Assembly (NCBI GenBank): GCA_003567005.1 | Contig: PXBF01000111.1 | Span: 44,193-108,192 of the forward strand | DNA from: PVC group bacterium | GTDB taxonomy: Bacteria > Verrucomicrobiota > Kiritimatiellia > UBA8416 | Reading direction: 5' to 3' | Length of the DNA: 64,000 bases | In this document: positions 1-8,962 of the stretch, in pieces | How the letters are laid out: every line of letters begins with the position of its first letter | How positions within the stretch are numbered: position 1 is the stretch's first letter | Notes under the pieces: generated by a model | Database searches by the model: none | Seen by the model: the letters and a program-made list of their open reading frames with translations, nothing else | What the model was told of the DNA's origin: nothing | Program-made: the position numbers and the translations under genes

Positions 1-2
1 TG

Positions 3-1097
3 CGTAAAGCCGGACTCCAAGGCATCAAGTTCGATTATCCTGAATCGGCCTGGGCGAGTGGTGGTGGCTTTGCGGATGCAGCATTTACCACGACATCTGC
101 CTATCGTGAATTATTTCGGCTGTGTCGGGAAGGTCTGGGACCGGATGCCTATATTCACGAACGCAACTTGGGCGGCATCACGCATGAAATTGCGCCGCGA
201 CTTGATGTCACGGCAGGCATTGTCGATATCCAGCGGGTGTGGGGAGACGCCAGCCATTTCGAGCCGGAGATGGCCTCTCGCATGGGACTACGCTGGTATA
301 AGGCGCGCAGTGTTTTCCTGTATTATCCTGATGGCAAGTCGTTTTATATGGATGGTAAGCCGATAGCAGGCTACAAGCGCCGTGCGTTTCTGACAATCAT
401 GGGGTTCCTGTCCGGGCGGCTTGAAATCGGCACTTCTATTGGTTCCATGACCAAAGAGATGTTTCATGATGTTACGCGTTTGTTCCCGATCCTTGGTGGC
501 ACGCAGTCACCGCGTCCTGTTGATATGTTGACTGGGAGTGAGCATCCATCGGTTTATGCATACCGCGTTACGGATGACTGGTTGCAGGTCATGCTTATTA
601 ACAATGGGGGGCGTGCGCGTGTGGTCGCCGCTCCGCTGTCAGGTGATCAGGCCGAGACCGGATCGCTGGGTTTAGAGCACGATGCGCGCTATTATGCGTT
701 TGACTTCTGGAGCCAGTCTTATCTTGGCTTGCTGGATGGCAAAGCTGGGTTATCGTTACAGTTGCGTGGTGGAGAGGCGGCCATGGTATCGGTTCGCAAA
801 AAACAAGATCATCCGCAGGTGATTTCAACGAACCGACACATGATGCAGGGCATGATGGAGTGCCATGGTGTTAAATGGAATACCAGAACCAAGACGTTAT
901 CAGGGCGTGTTGATGTTGTGGGTGGAGAAGATTTTGTGCTTACAGTAGCTTGCAATGGGTTTGTCCCGAAGACATGTCAAGGTGCTACCGTGGTTGCGCG
1001 CGACGATGATGCAAGTCTTGTGGATCTGGTTTTTCATCGTGCGGGTAATACCACCGTGCGATTTGCATTGCAGTGTAATGGAAGCGGTGATGGATGA
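3..1097 (+). CDS. C-terminal part of an alpha-galactosidase-like (GH36-type TIM barrel) glycoside hydrolase, truncated by the window start
   Basis: Frame is open to the window edge (RKAGLQGIKFDYPESAWA...) and runs to the stop at 1097; KFDYPE and GLRWYKARSVFLYYPDG segments resemble melibiase-like barrels, followed by a beta-sandwich C-terminus. Confidence 0.6.
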   Translation, partial: RKAGLQGIKFDYPESAWASGGGFADAAFTTTSAYRELFRLCREGLGPDAYIHERNLGGITHEIAPRLDVTAGIVDIQRVWGDASHFEPEMASRMGLRWYKARSVFLYYPDGKSFYMDGKPIAGYKRRAFLTIMGFLSGRLEIGTSIGSMTKEMFHDVTRLFPILGGTQSPRPVDMLTGSEHPSVYAYRVTDDWLQVMLINNGGRARVVAAPLSGDQAETGSLGLEHDARYYAFDFWSQSYLGLLDGKAGLSLQLRGGEAAMVSVRKKQDHPQVISTNRHMMQGMMECHGVKWNTRTKTLSGRVDVVGGEDFVLTVACNGFVPKTCQGATVVARDDDASLVDLVFHRAGNTTVRFALQCNGSGDG

Positions 1098-1245
1098 TGC
1101 GGATGTGTTCTGATATTGACATGAGCGTTTGTACTACATTTTCAGTATTTATGCTATTTGTTTCCCGCTCGTTGTTTGGTATGATTCCCTAATGCGACGT
1201 GTATGGTTTATGCGTATGCAGATCAATCCTTGAAAGGTCATTACG

Positions 1246-1543
1246 ATGCGTCGTTCTATCGCTGTTGTCCCCGTGCTTGCTTTACTGATTTCGGTATTTG
1301 TCTTCTCTATAGCCGGGCAGGCTTTTGAAGATGACTACTACAAAGAGAGCCCTTTATTTCATTATTATCCGGCGTCAGATGCACCACGTTGGACAATTGG
1401 GCGTCTGGGGCCAGCCTTATCTTGGTGTGCTGGATGGTAACGCAGGGTTGTCGTTACAATTGCGTGGTGGTGAGGCGGCCATGGTTTCGGTTCGCAAAAA
1501 ACAAGATCAGCCGCCGGTTACGATGGAGAGAGCAAAGAGATGA
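1246..1543 (+). pseudogene. Remnant of a secreted glycosidase: signal peptide plus N-terminus joined out of frame to a C-terminal fragment
   Basis: Frame 1 encodes MRRSIAVVPVLALLISVFVFSIAGQAFEDDYYKESPLFHYYPASDAPRWTIGRLGP; frame 2 then continues QPYLGVLDGNAGLSLQLRGGEAAMVSVRKKQDQPPV, nearly identical to residues of the upstream CDS (nt 707-821). Confidence 0.65.
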
Positions 1544-2844
1544 CAAGTATGAAAGATGAGCCCTCGGGCGATTATTACGACTACACGAAAACGATGCAGC
1601 CCGAACGTCCATGGTTGTTGCCATGGCATCAGAAGTATGTATACCGGATCATGCATGCGAGGCGGGGTGGTACCGGCATGTACAGCGCGGATCCAGTCAT
1701 GGCGGCTGGCCGCCCACCCGAGCAGCGCTATGTCTTTGGCGATGGGGCGATTCGCGAACTATATCTGACGTTTGAAGATGCTTTGCAAGTGATCAAGCGG
1801 GTACATGATATCACCAGTGGTGTACCGCAAGTGGTACTACTGACAGGGTGGCAGTATGAAGGGCATGATTCCAAGTATCCGAGTTGGGCATGCGTCAATA
1901 AGCATCTGAAACGCGAGCAGGATGAGACGGCGCTCGATAGCTTGCGCTGGTTGATCCGGGAAGCGCGGCAGTATAACTGCCTGGCGACGCTGCATATCAA
2001 TATGTTCGATGCCTATGCCGATAGTCCGCTTTTCGATGAGTATGCGGCCAAAGATATTCTGGCACGCGATATTGATGGCAAGCTCATTGTCGGCAACCGC
2101 TGGTGGGGGATGGATTGCTATCATGTGAGCTACACGCAAGAGTGGAAACATGGTCTGGCGCAAAAGCGCATTGATGATCTGATTGCAATGGTGCCCGAGG
2201 TGCAGGAAAACCACTGCGTGTATGTGGATGCGATGCTGGGCGCGCGCAAAGCGGATCAGAAGGGACCGATTAGTCCGTATCTCGGCTACAGCAAAGAAGA
2301 AGAGGCACGAACCATGCGCAAGATCTTCCGCTACTGGCGCGATCGGGATATTGATGTAGCGGGTGAGCATGTCCATGGCATCAGGGTAGATCGTTTTATC
2401 GGCCTGCAGCCGCACACGGCTTGCCAGATGGAGCACATCCGGGATATCCCAGATACTTTGATGTGCGGAAACCCGGCGCATTTCGGATTCGAATCCGTGA
2501 CGGAACCAGAAGCGTTCCAGGAAAAATTCTGGCTCGATTTTCTGCCTTGGTTCTACAAGAACCATCCGCAGGGATCGGAGGAATACGGAAACATGCTGGA
2601 TAGGACAGACATTTGTATGCCCGTGCTTTGGTGTAAGGAGCCAACATTGATAGCTTATAGTCGGGATGGGTATGCCAGCAAAGTGTGGAAACTACCATCA
2701 AGCTGGCAAAAGCCGCGCAAGGTATCGCTTACTGCGGTAACGGGCGATGGTGATCAGCCACTGGGAGAGGTCGATATTGCAGGTGGTACGATTACCTTGC
2801 ATGTGGAGTCCGGACAAGTCGTGAAGATTAGGGGAAAATGCTGA
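1540..2844 (+). CDS. GH101-like (endo-alpha-N-acetylgalactosaminidase-type barrel) glycoside hydrolase
   Basis: 434-aa ORF; VVLLTGWQYEGHDSKYPSW, VYVDAML, LWCKEPTLIAYSRDGYASKVWKLPSSW and a C-terminal HVESGQVVKI segment as in GH101-like proteins. Confidence 0.6.
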   Translation: MTSMKDEPSGDYYDYTKTMQPERPWLLPWHQKYVYRIMHARRGGTGMYSADPVMAAGRPPEQRYVFGDGAIRELYLTFEDALQVIKRVHDITSGVPQVVLLTGWQYEGHDSKYPSWACVNKHLKREQDETALDSLRWLIREARQYNCLATLHINMFDAYADSPLFDEYAAKDILARDIDGKLIVGNRWWGMDCYHVSYTQEWKHGLAQKRIDDLIAMVPEVQENHCVYVDAMLGARKADQKGPISPYLGYSKEEEARTMRKIFRYWRDRDIDVAGEHVHGIRVDRFIGLQPHTACQMEHIRDIPDTLMCGNPAHFGFESVTEPEAFQEKFWLDFLPWFYKNHPQGSEEYGNMLDRTDICMPVLWCKEPTLIAYSRDGYASKVWKLPSSWQKPRKVSLTAVTGDGDQPLGEVDIAGGTITLHVESGQVVKIRGKC

Positions 2845-2882
2845 AAAGCTAAAATGCTGACACGCTGAAATAGGGCACGGGG

Positions 2883-2946
2883 TTTGCGGTAGCCCGCTGG
2901 AGCCTGTCCTCCGAAGCTTTAGCGAAGGAGGGCCGAAAGCGCGGCT
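2883..2946 (+). repeat. 64-bp direct repeat, copy 1
   Basis: tttgcggtagcccgctggagcctgtcctccgaagctttagcgaaggagggccgaaagcgcggct; 63/64 identical to 4513-4576. Confidence 0.95.
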
Positions 2947-3003
2947 TTGCGTTAGCTGAGTATGGTGCATCCGGCGGGCTTGCTATGCGCAGTCTACCTA
3001 CGG

Positions 3004-3021
3004 GCCAGGCTGGAGCCTGGC
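3004..3021. repeat. Inverted repeat GCCAGGCT-GG-AGCCTGGC
   Basis: Perfect 8-bp arms in intergenic DNA. Confidence 0.7.
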
Positions 3022-3079
3022 GTTCCCAGCGAAAGGTAGCCGACTGGCAGCGGCAGCGCGCTCGCTGTTGCGGGATAGG

Positions 3080-3105
3080 TCAAGGGGCTGACCTACACCC
3101 CTTGA
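3080..3105 (-). terminator. Hairpin just downstream of the ATPase stop codon, possible terminator
   Basis: TCAAGGGG-(10 nt)-CCCCTTGA, 8-bp perfect stem 13 nt past the stop; no clear U-tract. Confidence 0.35.
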
Positions 3106-3117
3106 TTTCCAGAACCA

Positions 3118-4221
3118 TCAGGCGGGCTGCTGACGCAACCAGGCGGAGAGAAATGGATCGGAGATGCAGAACGTTGTCTGATCTTTCTGTACCAATCGTC
3201 TGGCAACCAGCGCTACCATGGCTTTGCGAACCGATGGTGCCAGTGTAATCCCGGTTGCCGCGACGAAATCCGACGAAATTCCCGATGTACCACCAGCGTG
3301 TGCCAGTGTACGCAGGACTCTGGTTTGTTGCGGGCTGAGCGTTGTCAGAACGAGCTCGTAGGCATCCCTTTGCATGCCGAAGAGAATACGCCAGGCTTCC
3401 ATGATGTCGTTCTCCTTAACGCGCTGCCCCGCCGATGTTGCTTGCCAGAGGCTAATGCAAAAACGCTGCACATGTCCGGGGTTTTCGTGGCATGCGTCGA
3501 GAATGGTATCCAGTTGCGCTTCAGTAATCTTTCGCCCACCGCTTTCGAAACGGGTTTGCAGGTATTGACGAAACAGGTGGCGATCCAACGGACCGACCTG
3601 TAGCCGCATGGCGGAGTTGAAGAAAGGCGATTCCTGATGTGTGAATATGTCTTCCATCTGGTTTCGTATGCTTCCACAAAACACGAACGCAACATTCGGT
3701 TGCGTCTGTACGAGGTTGCGCAAACGCGCCAGCACCCGTCGCGAATCATCGAGGGCCAAGACATCTTGAAATTCATCGAGCACGACGACCGTTCTTTTCC
3801 ACTGCCCTACCAAGGCAAAAAGTTCATCTAGCGTTTCCAGGCGGTTGCCGGTACCGGGGGAAAGCGTGATCGATGGTGCACCGGTTAGGCTATCGATGCT
3901 CATGGAAGGACGCAGCGACGACAGGTTGCGCATCATTCGTATGACGCGGTTCTGTTGCGTTTCGGAGGCAAGAATTGCCATGCCGATGCGATGCGTCAGG
4001 TCTTCAAGATCCTTGAGTGCCATCAAATCGACAAAAACGGACTTCATTTTATGCAGCGGACGAATGGCTTCCGCGACGAGCGATGATTTCCCTATTCGTC
4101 TTTCTCCAACCACGTACACGCGCCCTACGGATTCAATCAGTTCGCGTAAGGATGCCAATTCTGCCGGGCGGGTACAGAAGTCGTTCCCGACCACTTGCAC
4201 CCCTGTTTTGAAAGGAATCAT
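3118..4221 (-). CDS. ATPase_2-type (archaeal-ATPase-like) P-loop NTPase
   Basis: 367 aa; Walker A GERRIGKSS, Walker B TVVVLDEF, C-terminal winged-helix-like region. Confidence 0.75.
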   Translation of the reverse strand: MIPFKTGVQVVGNDFCTRPAELASLRELIESVGRVYVVGERRIGKSSLVAEAIRPLHKMKSVFVDLMALKDLEDLTHRIGMAILASETQQNRVIRMMRNLSSLRPSMSIDSLTGAPSITLSPGTGNRLETLDELFALVGQWKRTVVVLDEFQDVLALDDSRRVLARLRNLVQTQPNVAFVFCGSIRNQMEDIFTHQESPFFNSAMRLQVGPLDRHLFRQYLQTRFESGGRKITEAQLDTILDACHENPGHVQRFCISLWQATSAGQRVKENDIMEAWRILFGMQRDAYELVLTTLSPQQTRVLRTLAHAGGTSGISSDFVAATGITLAPSVRKAMVALVARRLVQKDQTTFCISDPFLSAWLRQQPA

Positions 4222-4256
4222 ACGGCTTGCCTCCCGAATGGATCAGAAACAGAACG

Positions 4257-4280
4257 GTTAGTAACCAAATAGTTACTAAC
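4257..4280. promoter_or_regulatory. Inverted repeat upstream of the ATPase gene, putative operator
   Basis: GTTAGTAAC-caaata-GTTACTAAC, perfect 9-bp arms about 36 bp upstream of the ATG at 4221. Confidence 0.5.
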
Positions 4281-4512
4281 GATTAAGTAATGTATGTTGG
4301 TTATTGTGATGCGTCAATATATTTCCGGCTGAGACCGATTCGCTTCGCGTGCCTGCCCCTCCGTCGTCCATGTTGTGTCCTTCGGTCTTTTCATGGGCTG
4401 TGCATGTGCGATCCACGCGCGAGGCTGCTTTCATCCCTCCTTCGCCGAGGCTTCCACCTCCGCTGAAGCTCCGGCGGACAGGATGGAGGGCAAGCTGAAA
4501 GACAGCCTACTT

Positions 4513-4576
4513 TTTGCGGTAGCCCGCTGGAGCCTGTCCTCCGAAGTTTTAGCGAAGGAGGGCCGAAAGCGCGGCT
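4513..4576 (+). repeat. 64-bp direct repeat, copy 2
   Basis: One mismatch to 2883-2946; same orientation, bracketing the ATPase gene. Confidence 0.95.
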
Positions 4577-4723
4577 CACCCAGAGGGTTCGCCCTACCTA
4601 AAATATATACCAATAAATATGAGTGATTGTTATTATCCGGAAGTAGCAGACCGCGTCGTACCCGTTTGGAGAGGTATGCGCTTTCTTGCTTGTGTTTGGG
4701 TTGTGCAGGCCAGATGCTTGTGG

Positions 4724-5515
4724 CTATAGGATTACAATAACGGTCGCGGATGGTGGAAGTGGCAAAAACTCTGTAGCTATGACGTGAATGTTACCTGCCG
4801 CATTCGTATTGAACGTTGGCGCGATCACGGTATCGCGTGCGGGGACGTATTGGTAGGCGGAGGCAACGCTACCCCATTGTGAGCCCCAGAAACCATTATG
4901 TATCAGATTCAAGGGTTCGACAGCAGTTGGTGTGCCCGCCGCATTGTTTCTACCGGAGTTTTGTACGGCTGCAATCACTAGCGCATTGTCATGCGCAGTG
5001 GTCAGTGTGGTGGAAACCTCACCTGCAGAATCTTGCGTATGCGAGGTTCCATTGGTGTTGCCCACGCCGGCGTCTGCACCGGTTAATCCGATTATTGAAA
5101 CCAAGCCACCATTGGGACCCCCGCCTGTTGTGCTTACGCTTACAGAAAAGGTCGTGGCAATTGGAGGTGGGTCATCGAGATAGAAGATGGCTGCGATCCC
5201 GCAATCGTAACTCTGATTGGTCCATGTGTTTTGGGATACTGCCAGTGTCATCGGCACCTCACCGAACATAACGCCGATATCGGTGACCTGTCTGTTGTTG
5301 AAACCAGATTCTGTTCCAATGGCTACAACGAGTTTGTCCAAGCCCGTGGCATCGAATATGATTTCGGTAGAACCATTATGTGATGTCGTGACTTGTGATT
5401 TGTTGCTCCCTAACCAGCCTTGTTCCTCTTCCACAATCTGAATGCTACCCTTGGCAACCAAGGGTATTGTTAGAACCAATACCCACAAAATGCATAAACG
5501 TTTCCGTTTGCTCAT
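4724..5515 (-). CDS. Secreted protein of unknown function with short hydrophobic C-terminal tail
   Basis: Start MSKRKRLCILWVLVLTIPLVAKG (signal peptide); Gly/Thr/Ser-rich beta-type body; ends LPLPPSATVIVIL. Confidence 0.65.
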   Translation of the reverse strand: MSKRKRLCILWVLVLTIPLVAKGSIQIVEEEQGWLGSNKSQVTTSHNGSTEIIFDATGLDKLVVAIGTESGFNNRQVTDIGVMFGEVPMTLAVSQNTWTNQSYDCGIAAIFYLDDPPPIATTFSVSVSTTGGGPNGGLVSIIGLTGADAGVGNTNGTSHTQDSAGEVSTTLTTAHDNALVIAAVQNSGRNNAAGTPTAVEPLNLIHNGFWGSQWGSVASAYQYVPARDTVIAPTFNTNAAGNIHVIATEFLPLPPSATVIVIL

Positions 5516-5747
5516 ACGACACCCCCCCTCACGTGATTGACTGCGTATACCAAAAGGGTATCGCATATTTTTGATATGTCAATTTCACTTTTATAGAAGG
5601 TGTGGTGCGGGCAGCATCTGCAATTTGTTGCAGTCATCGCTGATCCCACCGGCTTTATGCCGGTCGGTGGAGAAAGTTTGGTGTTATAAGGTTGTAACAC
5701 ATTGAGGGAAAAAACTTACGCGCCTTTTTTCAACTTCCTTCACTACC

Positions 5748-5773
5748 GCCCCGACCTCGCAGGGAGTCGGGGC
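5748..5773. other. Intergenic hairpin GCCCCGAC-(10 nt)-GTCGGGGC
   Basis: Perfect 8-bp stem; a second hairpin ACCGGC-TTTAT-GCCGGT lies nearby at about 5648-5664. Confidence 0.5.
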
Positions 5774-5957
5774 CGGTAGGATCGCACCCCAAAAAGTTTC
5801 ACCTCTGCATCATCTTGGCCGCCTAAGTGCCGGGGCTAACGCCCAACGCCTGAGGCGATTTTCCGCCGCTGGGTGGTATAGTGGCAATATGCTTGCAGCA
5901 AGGGTGTGAGCAAGCATGTTGTCAGAAAAAACGCAAACCACGAGAGGATGGCGATTT

Positions 5958-7124
5958 TTAGAACGAGCTGGCAAAGTCGTCGCTGGCCGCTTTTTTCGTT
6001 ACCGTCTTCTTGACGAAGGTTGAGTTGTCGATGAGTTTTTTCAGATGTTTCTGGTAGGCAGGCGCACTGAGCGGCATTTTTACTTTCACATCCTGGATGC
6101 CTGAGTAAAGCATGGCATTGGCCAATTCAACGGATTTAATACCTTCTTCTGCGGGAGCAATCAATTTGGCACCTTTGGTGATGGCATCTGCAAAGTTCTG
6201 GAGTATGCCTTTGTGTTGATCGCCGTGACCCTTAATCGGAATGTTAATGTTCCAGCGGGGCGGGGGTGCAAAGCTCTTTTCCGAGGTTTTGCAAAATTCG
6301 TCCATCGGGATTTCATTGCGCACAAATTCCAGGCCGCTGCCTTTTTCGATAATGACTTTGCCGCGGGTTCCGGTAACTTCCAGTCGGTTGGTGCCTGGTG
6401 CTTCGCCGGTGGAGGTGATAAATATGCCGGTTGCGCCACTTTTGTATGTCAAGTAGGCGGTTACTTCGTCTTCTACTTCGATTTTATGGTATTTCCCGAT
6501 GGCAATATCGGCACGGACGGTTTCCGGTTCGCCAAACAGCCAGGTCATGAGATCGAGTTGGTGTGGGCATTGATTGAGGAGTACACCACCACCTTCGCCG
6601 CCCCAGGTTGCACGCCAGCCGCCGCTATCATAATAACGTTGAGAGCGAAACCAGTTCGTAATAATCCAATTGATCCGGGTGATCTTGCCAAGTTCCCCGC
6701 CTTCGATGAGTTCTTTCAGCTTGATATAATGCGGGTCGGTGCGCTGGTTGAACATAGCGGAAAATACCTGCTTTTTGTTCTTGTGCGCACGGATCAATTT
6801 CTGGCAGTCCGCTTTGTGCACGGAGATAGGTTTCTCGACAAGGAGGTGCAAACCAGCTTTCAGAACATCAATACCAATGGTGGTATGGTCATAATGTGGG
6901 GTAGCAACCATGACGGCATCGGCTACTTTTGCTTTGAGTAAGTCCTTGTGGCTGTAAAAAGCCTGGACATCATGCTTGGCGGCAATTTCGTCCGCGCGTT
7001 CGCGATCGGTGTCGCATACCGCGACCAGTTCCAGATTGCTAATGGATCCTACGGTTGCGCAATGATTGGATCCCATATTACCAACACCTACTATTGCTAG
7101 CTTTGCTTTTTTTGCTGCTGCCAT
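5958..7124 (-). CDS. Gfo/Idh/MocA family oxidoreductase
   Basis: N-terminal Rossmann motif AIVGVGNMGSNHCATV, EKPIS motif, GGGVLLNQCPHQLDLMTWLFGEP. Confidence 0.9.
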   Translation of the reverse strand: MAAAKKAKLAIVGVGNMGSNHCATVGSISNLELVAVCDTDRERADEIAAKHDVQAFYSHKDLLKAKVADAVMVATPHYDHTTIGIDVLKAGLHLLVEKPISVHKADCQKLIRAHKNKKQVFSAMFNQRTDPHYIKLKELIEGGELGKITRINWIITNWFRSQRYYDSGGWRATWGGEGGGVLLNQCPHQLDLMTWLFGEPETVRADIAIGKYHKIEVEDEVTAYLTYKSGATGIFITSTGEAPGTNRLEVTGTRGKVIIEKGSGLEFVRNEIPMDEFCKTSEKSFAPPPRWNINIPIKGHGDQHKGILQNFADAITKGAKLIAPAEEGIKSVELANAMLYSGIQDVKVKMPLSAPAYQKHLKKLIDNSTFVKKTVTKKAASDDFASSF

Positions 7125-7448
7125 AACTGACTACCTTTTTATTGTATTAACAATTCAATCCTCACATGCGGGAGGGACGCGATCGGTGATGTGCCCTCCA
7201 ATCGCTTGCGATTGCTGTGCATCTTCACAATCCTATGCAGTGCTTGTCAAGCAGATCGACCTCTTTACTGGTTCTTTTCCCTTTATATGCGTTGCTATGC
7301 GTGCTGTATGTATGAGATGTATGGTAGTGTCAGACGTTTTATGAAAATCGTGAAACGGGAATGTATGCCGAAATAGGGTTAAAAAAAACGGGAAAGAAGC
7401 CCCAGATCTGGCTTATCTCGTTGCTAAATATATGATTGTCGATACATT

Positions 7449-7471
7449 GTTCTGTCAACTTTTGACAGAAC
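7449..7471. promoter_or_regulatory. Inverted repeat upstream of the M24 peptidase gene, putative operator
   Basis: GTTCTGTCAA-ctt-TTGACAGAAC, perfect 10-bp arms, about 25 bp upstream of the ATG at 7497. Confidence 0.6.
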
Positions 7472-7496
7472 GAAACAGGATTAGTGGGAGAAAGAT

Positions 7497-8861
7497 ATGT
7501 TCCAGTCGGATTTTACACTTGAAGAGTTGCGTGGTCGTCGGGAGCGGGTGTGTGCCGCGATTGGCGATGCTTCGGCTTTGGTTGCAGGCGCACCTGCAAG
7601 CAATGGGTCGTTTGCCTTTCGGCAATATAACGATTTTTATTACTTGTGCGGTGTGGAGGTGCCACAAGCCTATCTCTTGATGGATGGGAAAAGCGGCACG
7701 ACGACGTTATTTCTGCCTGCAGCCAAGCATCAGGTTGTCGATAGCGATGATCCGCTGTTATGCGCGGATGATGCCGCGTATGCGCGGGCTGTCACCGGGG
7801 TGGATCGGGTGGAGAGCCGCGATCGTTTGTCCGGGTATCTTGCGGAGGTGACGCGGCTGTACACATTTTTGCGTGATGGGGAGGGAGCCCGAGCTTGCGT
7901 GCGTTCGCTGGCTGATGCACGCACGCTTGTGGAGGCCGATGAATGGGATGAGCAACCGAGCCGGGGGGCACACCTTTGTGCCAAGATCCAGTCTCGTTTT
8001 CCGGATCTGATCATCGAGGATCTGGCACCCATTATATATGAGATGCGCATGCGTAAATCGCCGCAGGAATTACTCTTGTTGCGTCGTGCGGGGCAGCTTG
8101 CGGCATTGGGGCTTTGCGAAGCGATGCGCGCAACGCGGCCTGGTGTGATGGAGTATGAGCTGGCCGCGGTACTGCAGTATCACTACTTGGCGGGTGGTTC
8201 CAAGGATGCCAGTTACCCGCCGATCGTCGGAGGCGGAAAAAATGCTTTTCATGGTCATTATCATGCCAACCAGGCGGTACTAGAGGATGGTGATCTCGTG
8301 TTAGTGGATTGTGCCCCGGACTATCGCTATTACACCAGTGACATTACGCGCATGTGGCCGGTGAATGGGACCTTTACACCTGCCCAGCGGGCGCTCTATG
8401 GGTTTGTGACGGAGTATCATAAAACCTTGTTGGCGGCCATACGCCCCGGCAGAACCTGTGATGAGATTGAAGATGAAGCTGTCGCGGTTATGCGTGGGCG
8501 TGTATCCGAATTTTGTTTTGCGACAGCGAGTCATGCGACCGGGCCGGAATGGATGTTTCGTTTTCGCAGTCATTTGGCGCATAGCGTGGGGTTGAGTGTG
8601 CATGATGGTCTTTCGCACAAGGATGTACCCTTGGAGCCAGGTATGGTGTTTGCGGTGGATCCGCAAATGAAAATCGAAGCGGATCGTCTCTATTTGCGGG
8701 TTGAGGATACGGGGGTTGTCACGGAAGATGGTTTTGAAGTCTTTACGCAAGATGCCCCATTGGAATTGGATGATATCGAAGCGGTCATGCAGGGAAGCAG
8801 TCTGTTAGAAGCATTTCCACCGCATAATCGGGATCTTTCGCGCGTTGGGGGCAGAGCCTAG
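7497..8861 (+). CDS. M24 family metallopeptidase (Xaa-Pro aminopeptidase-like)
   Basis: VLVDCAPDYRYYTSDITRMWPVNGTF metal-ligand region, HSVGLSVHD, EPGMVFAVDP, VEDTGVVTEDG. Confidence 0.9.
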   Translation: MFQSDFTLEELRGRRERVCAAIGDASALVAGAPASNGSFAFRQYNDFYYLCGVEVPQAYLLMDGKSGTTTLFLPAAKHQVVDSDDPLLCADDAAYARAVTGVDRVESRDRLSGYLAEVTRLYTFLRDGEGARACVRSLADARTLVEADEWDEQPSRGAHLCAKIQSRFPDLIIEDLAPIIYEMRMRKSPQELLLLRRAGQLAALGLCEAMRATRPGVMEYELAAVLQYHYLAGGSKDASYPPIVGGGKNAFHGHYHANQAVLEDGDLVLVDCAPDYRYYTSDITRMWPVNGTFTPAQRALYGFVTEYHKTLLAAIRPGRTCDEIEDEAVAVMRGRVSEFCFATASHATGPEWMFRFRSHLAHSVGLSVHDGLSHKDVPLEPGMVFAVDPQMKIEADRLYLRVEDTGVVTEDGFEVFTQDAPLELDDIEAVMQGSSLLEAFPPHNRDLSRVGGRA

Positions 8862-8962
8862 CTTGTCGATTGCGTAACGATAACAGGTTGTAAGGACGAG
8901 ACGATCGGTTTTACATTACGCCTGCATGAAAGTATTGCGCAACACTGTAACGGGAGACGTTT

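Noticed and set aside
1837-2565. 242-aa minus-strand ORF antisense to the GH101-like gene
   Set aside because: Shadow ORF with no recognisable motifs
2883-4576. 64-bp direct repeats as a CRISPR array
   Set aside because: Only two copies, 1.6 kb apart, enclosing a gene; no regular spacers and no cas genes
4391-4626. Small ORFs (60-83 aa) across the repeat region
   Set aside because: Translations come from the repeat itself (AFGPPSLKLRRTGSSGL type) and are seen at both copies; likely non-coding
6213-6941. 242-aa plus-strand ORF antisense to the Gfo/Idh/MocA gene
   Set aside because: Phe/Gly-rich mirror of the oxidoreductase; the minus strand is clearly coding
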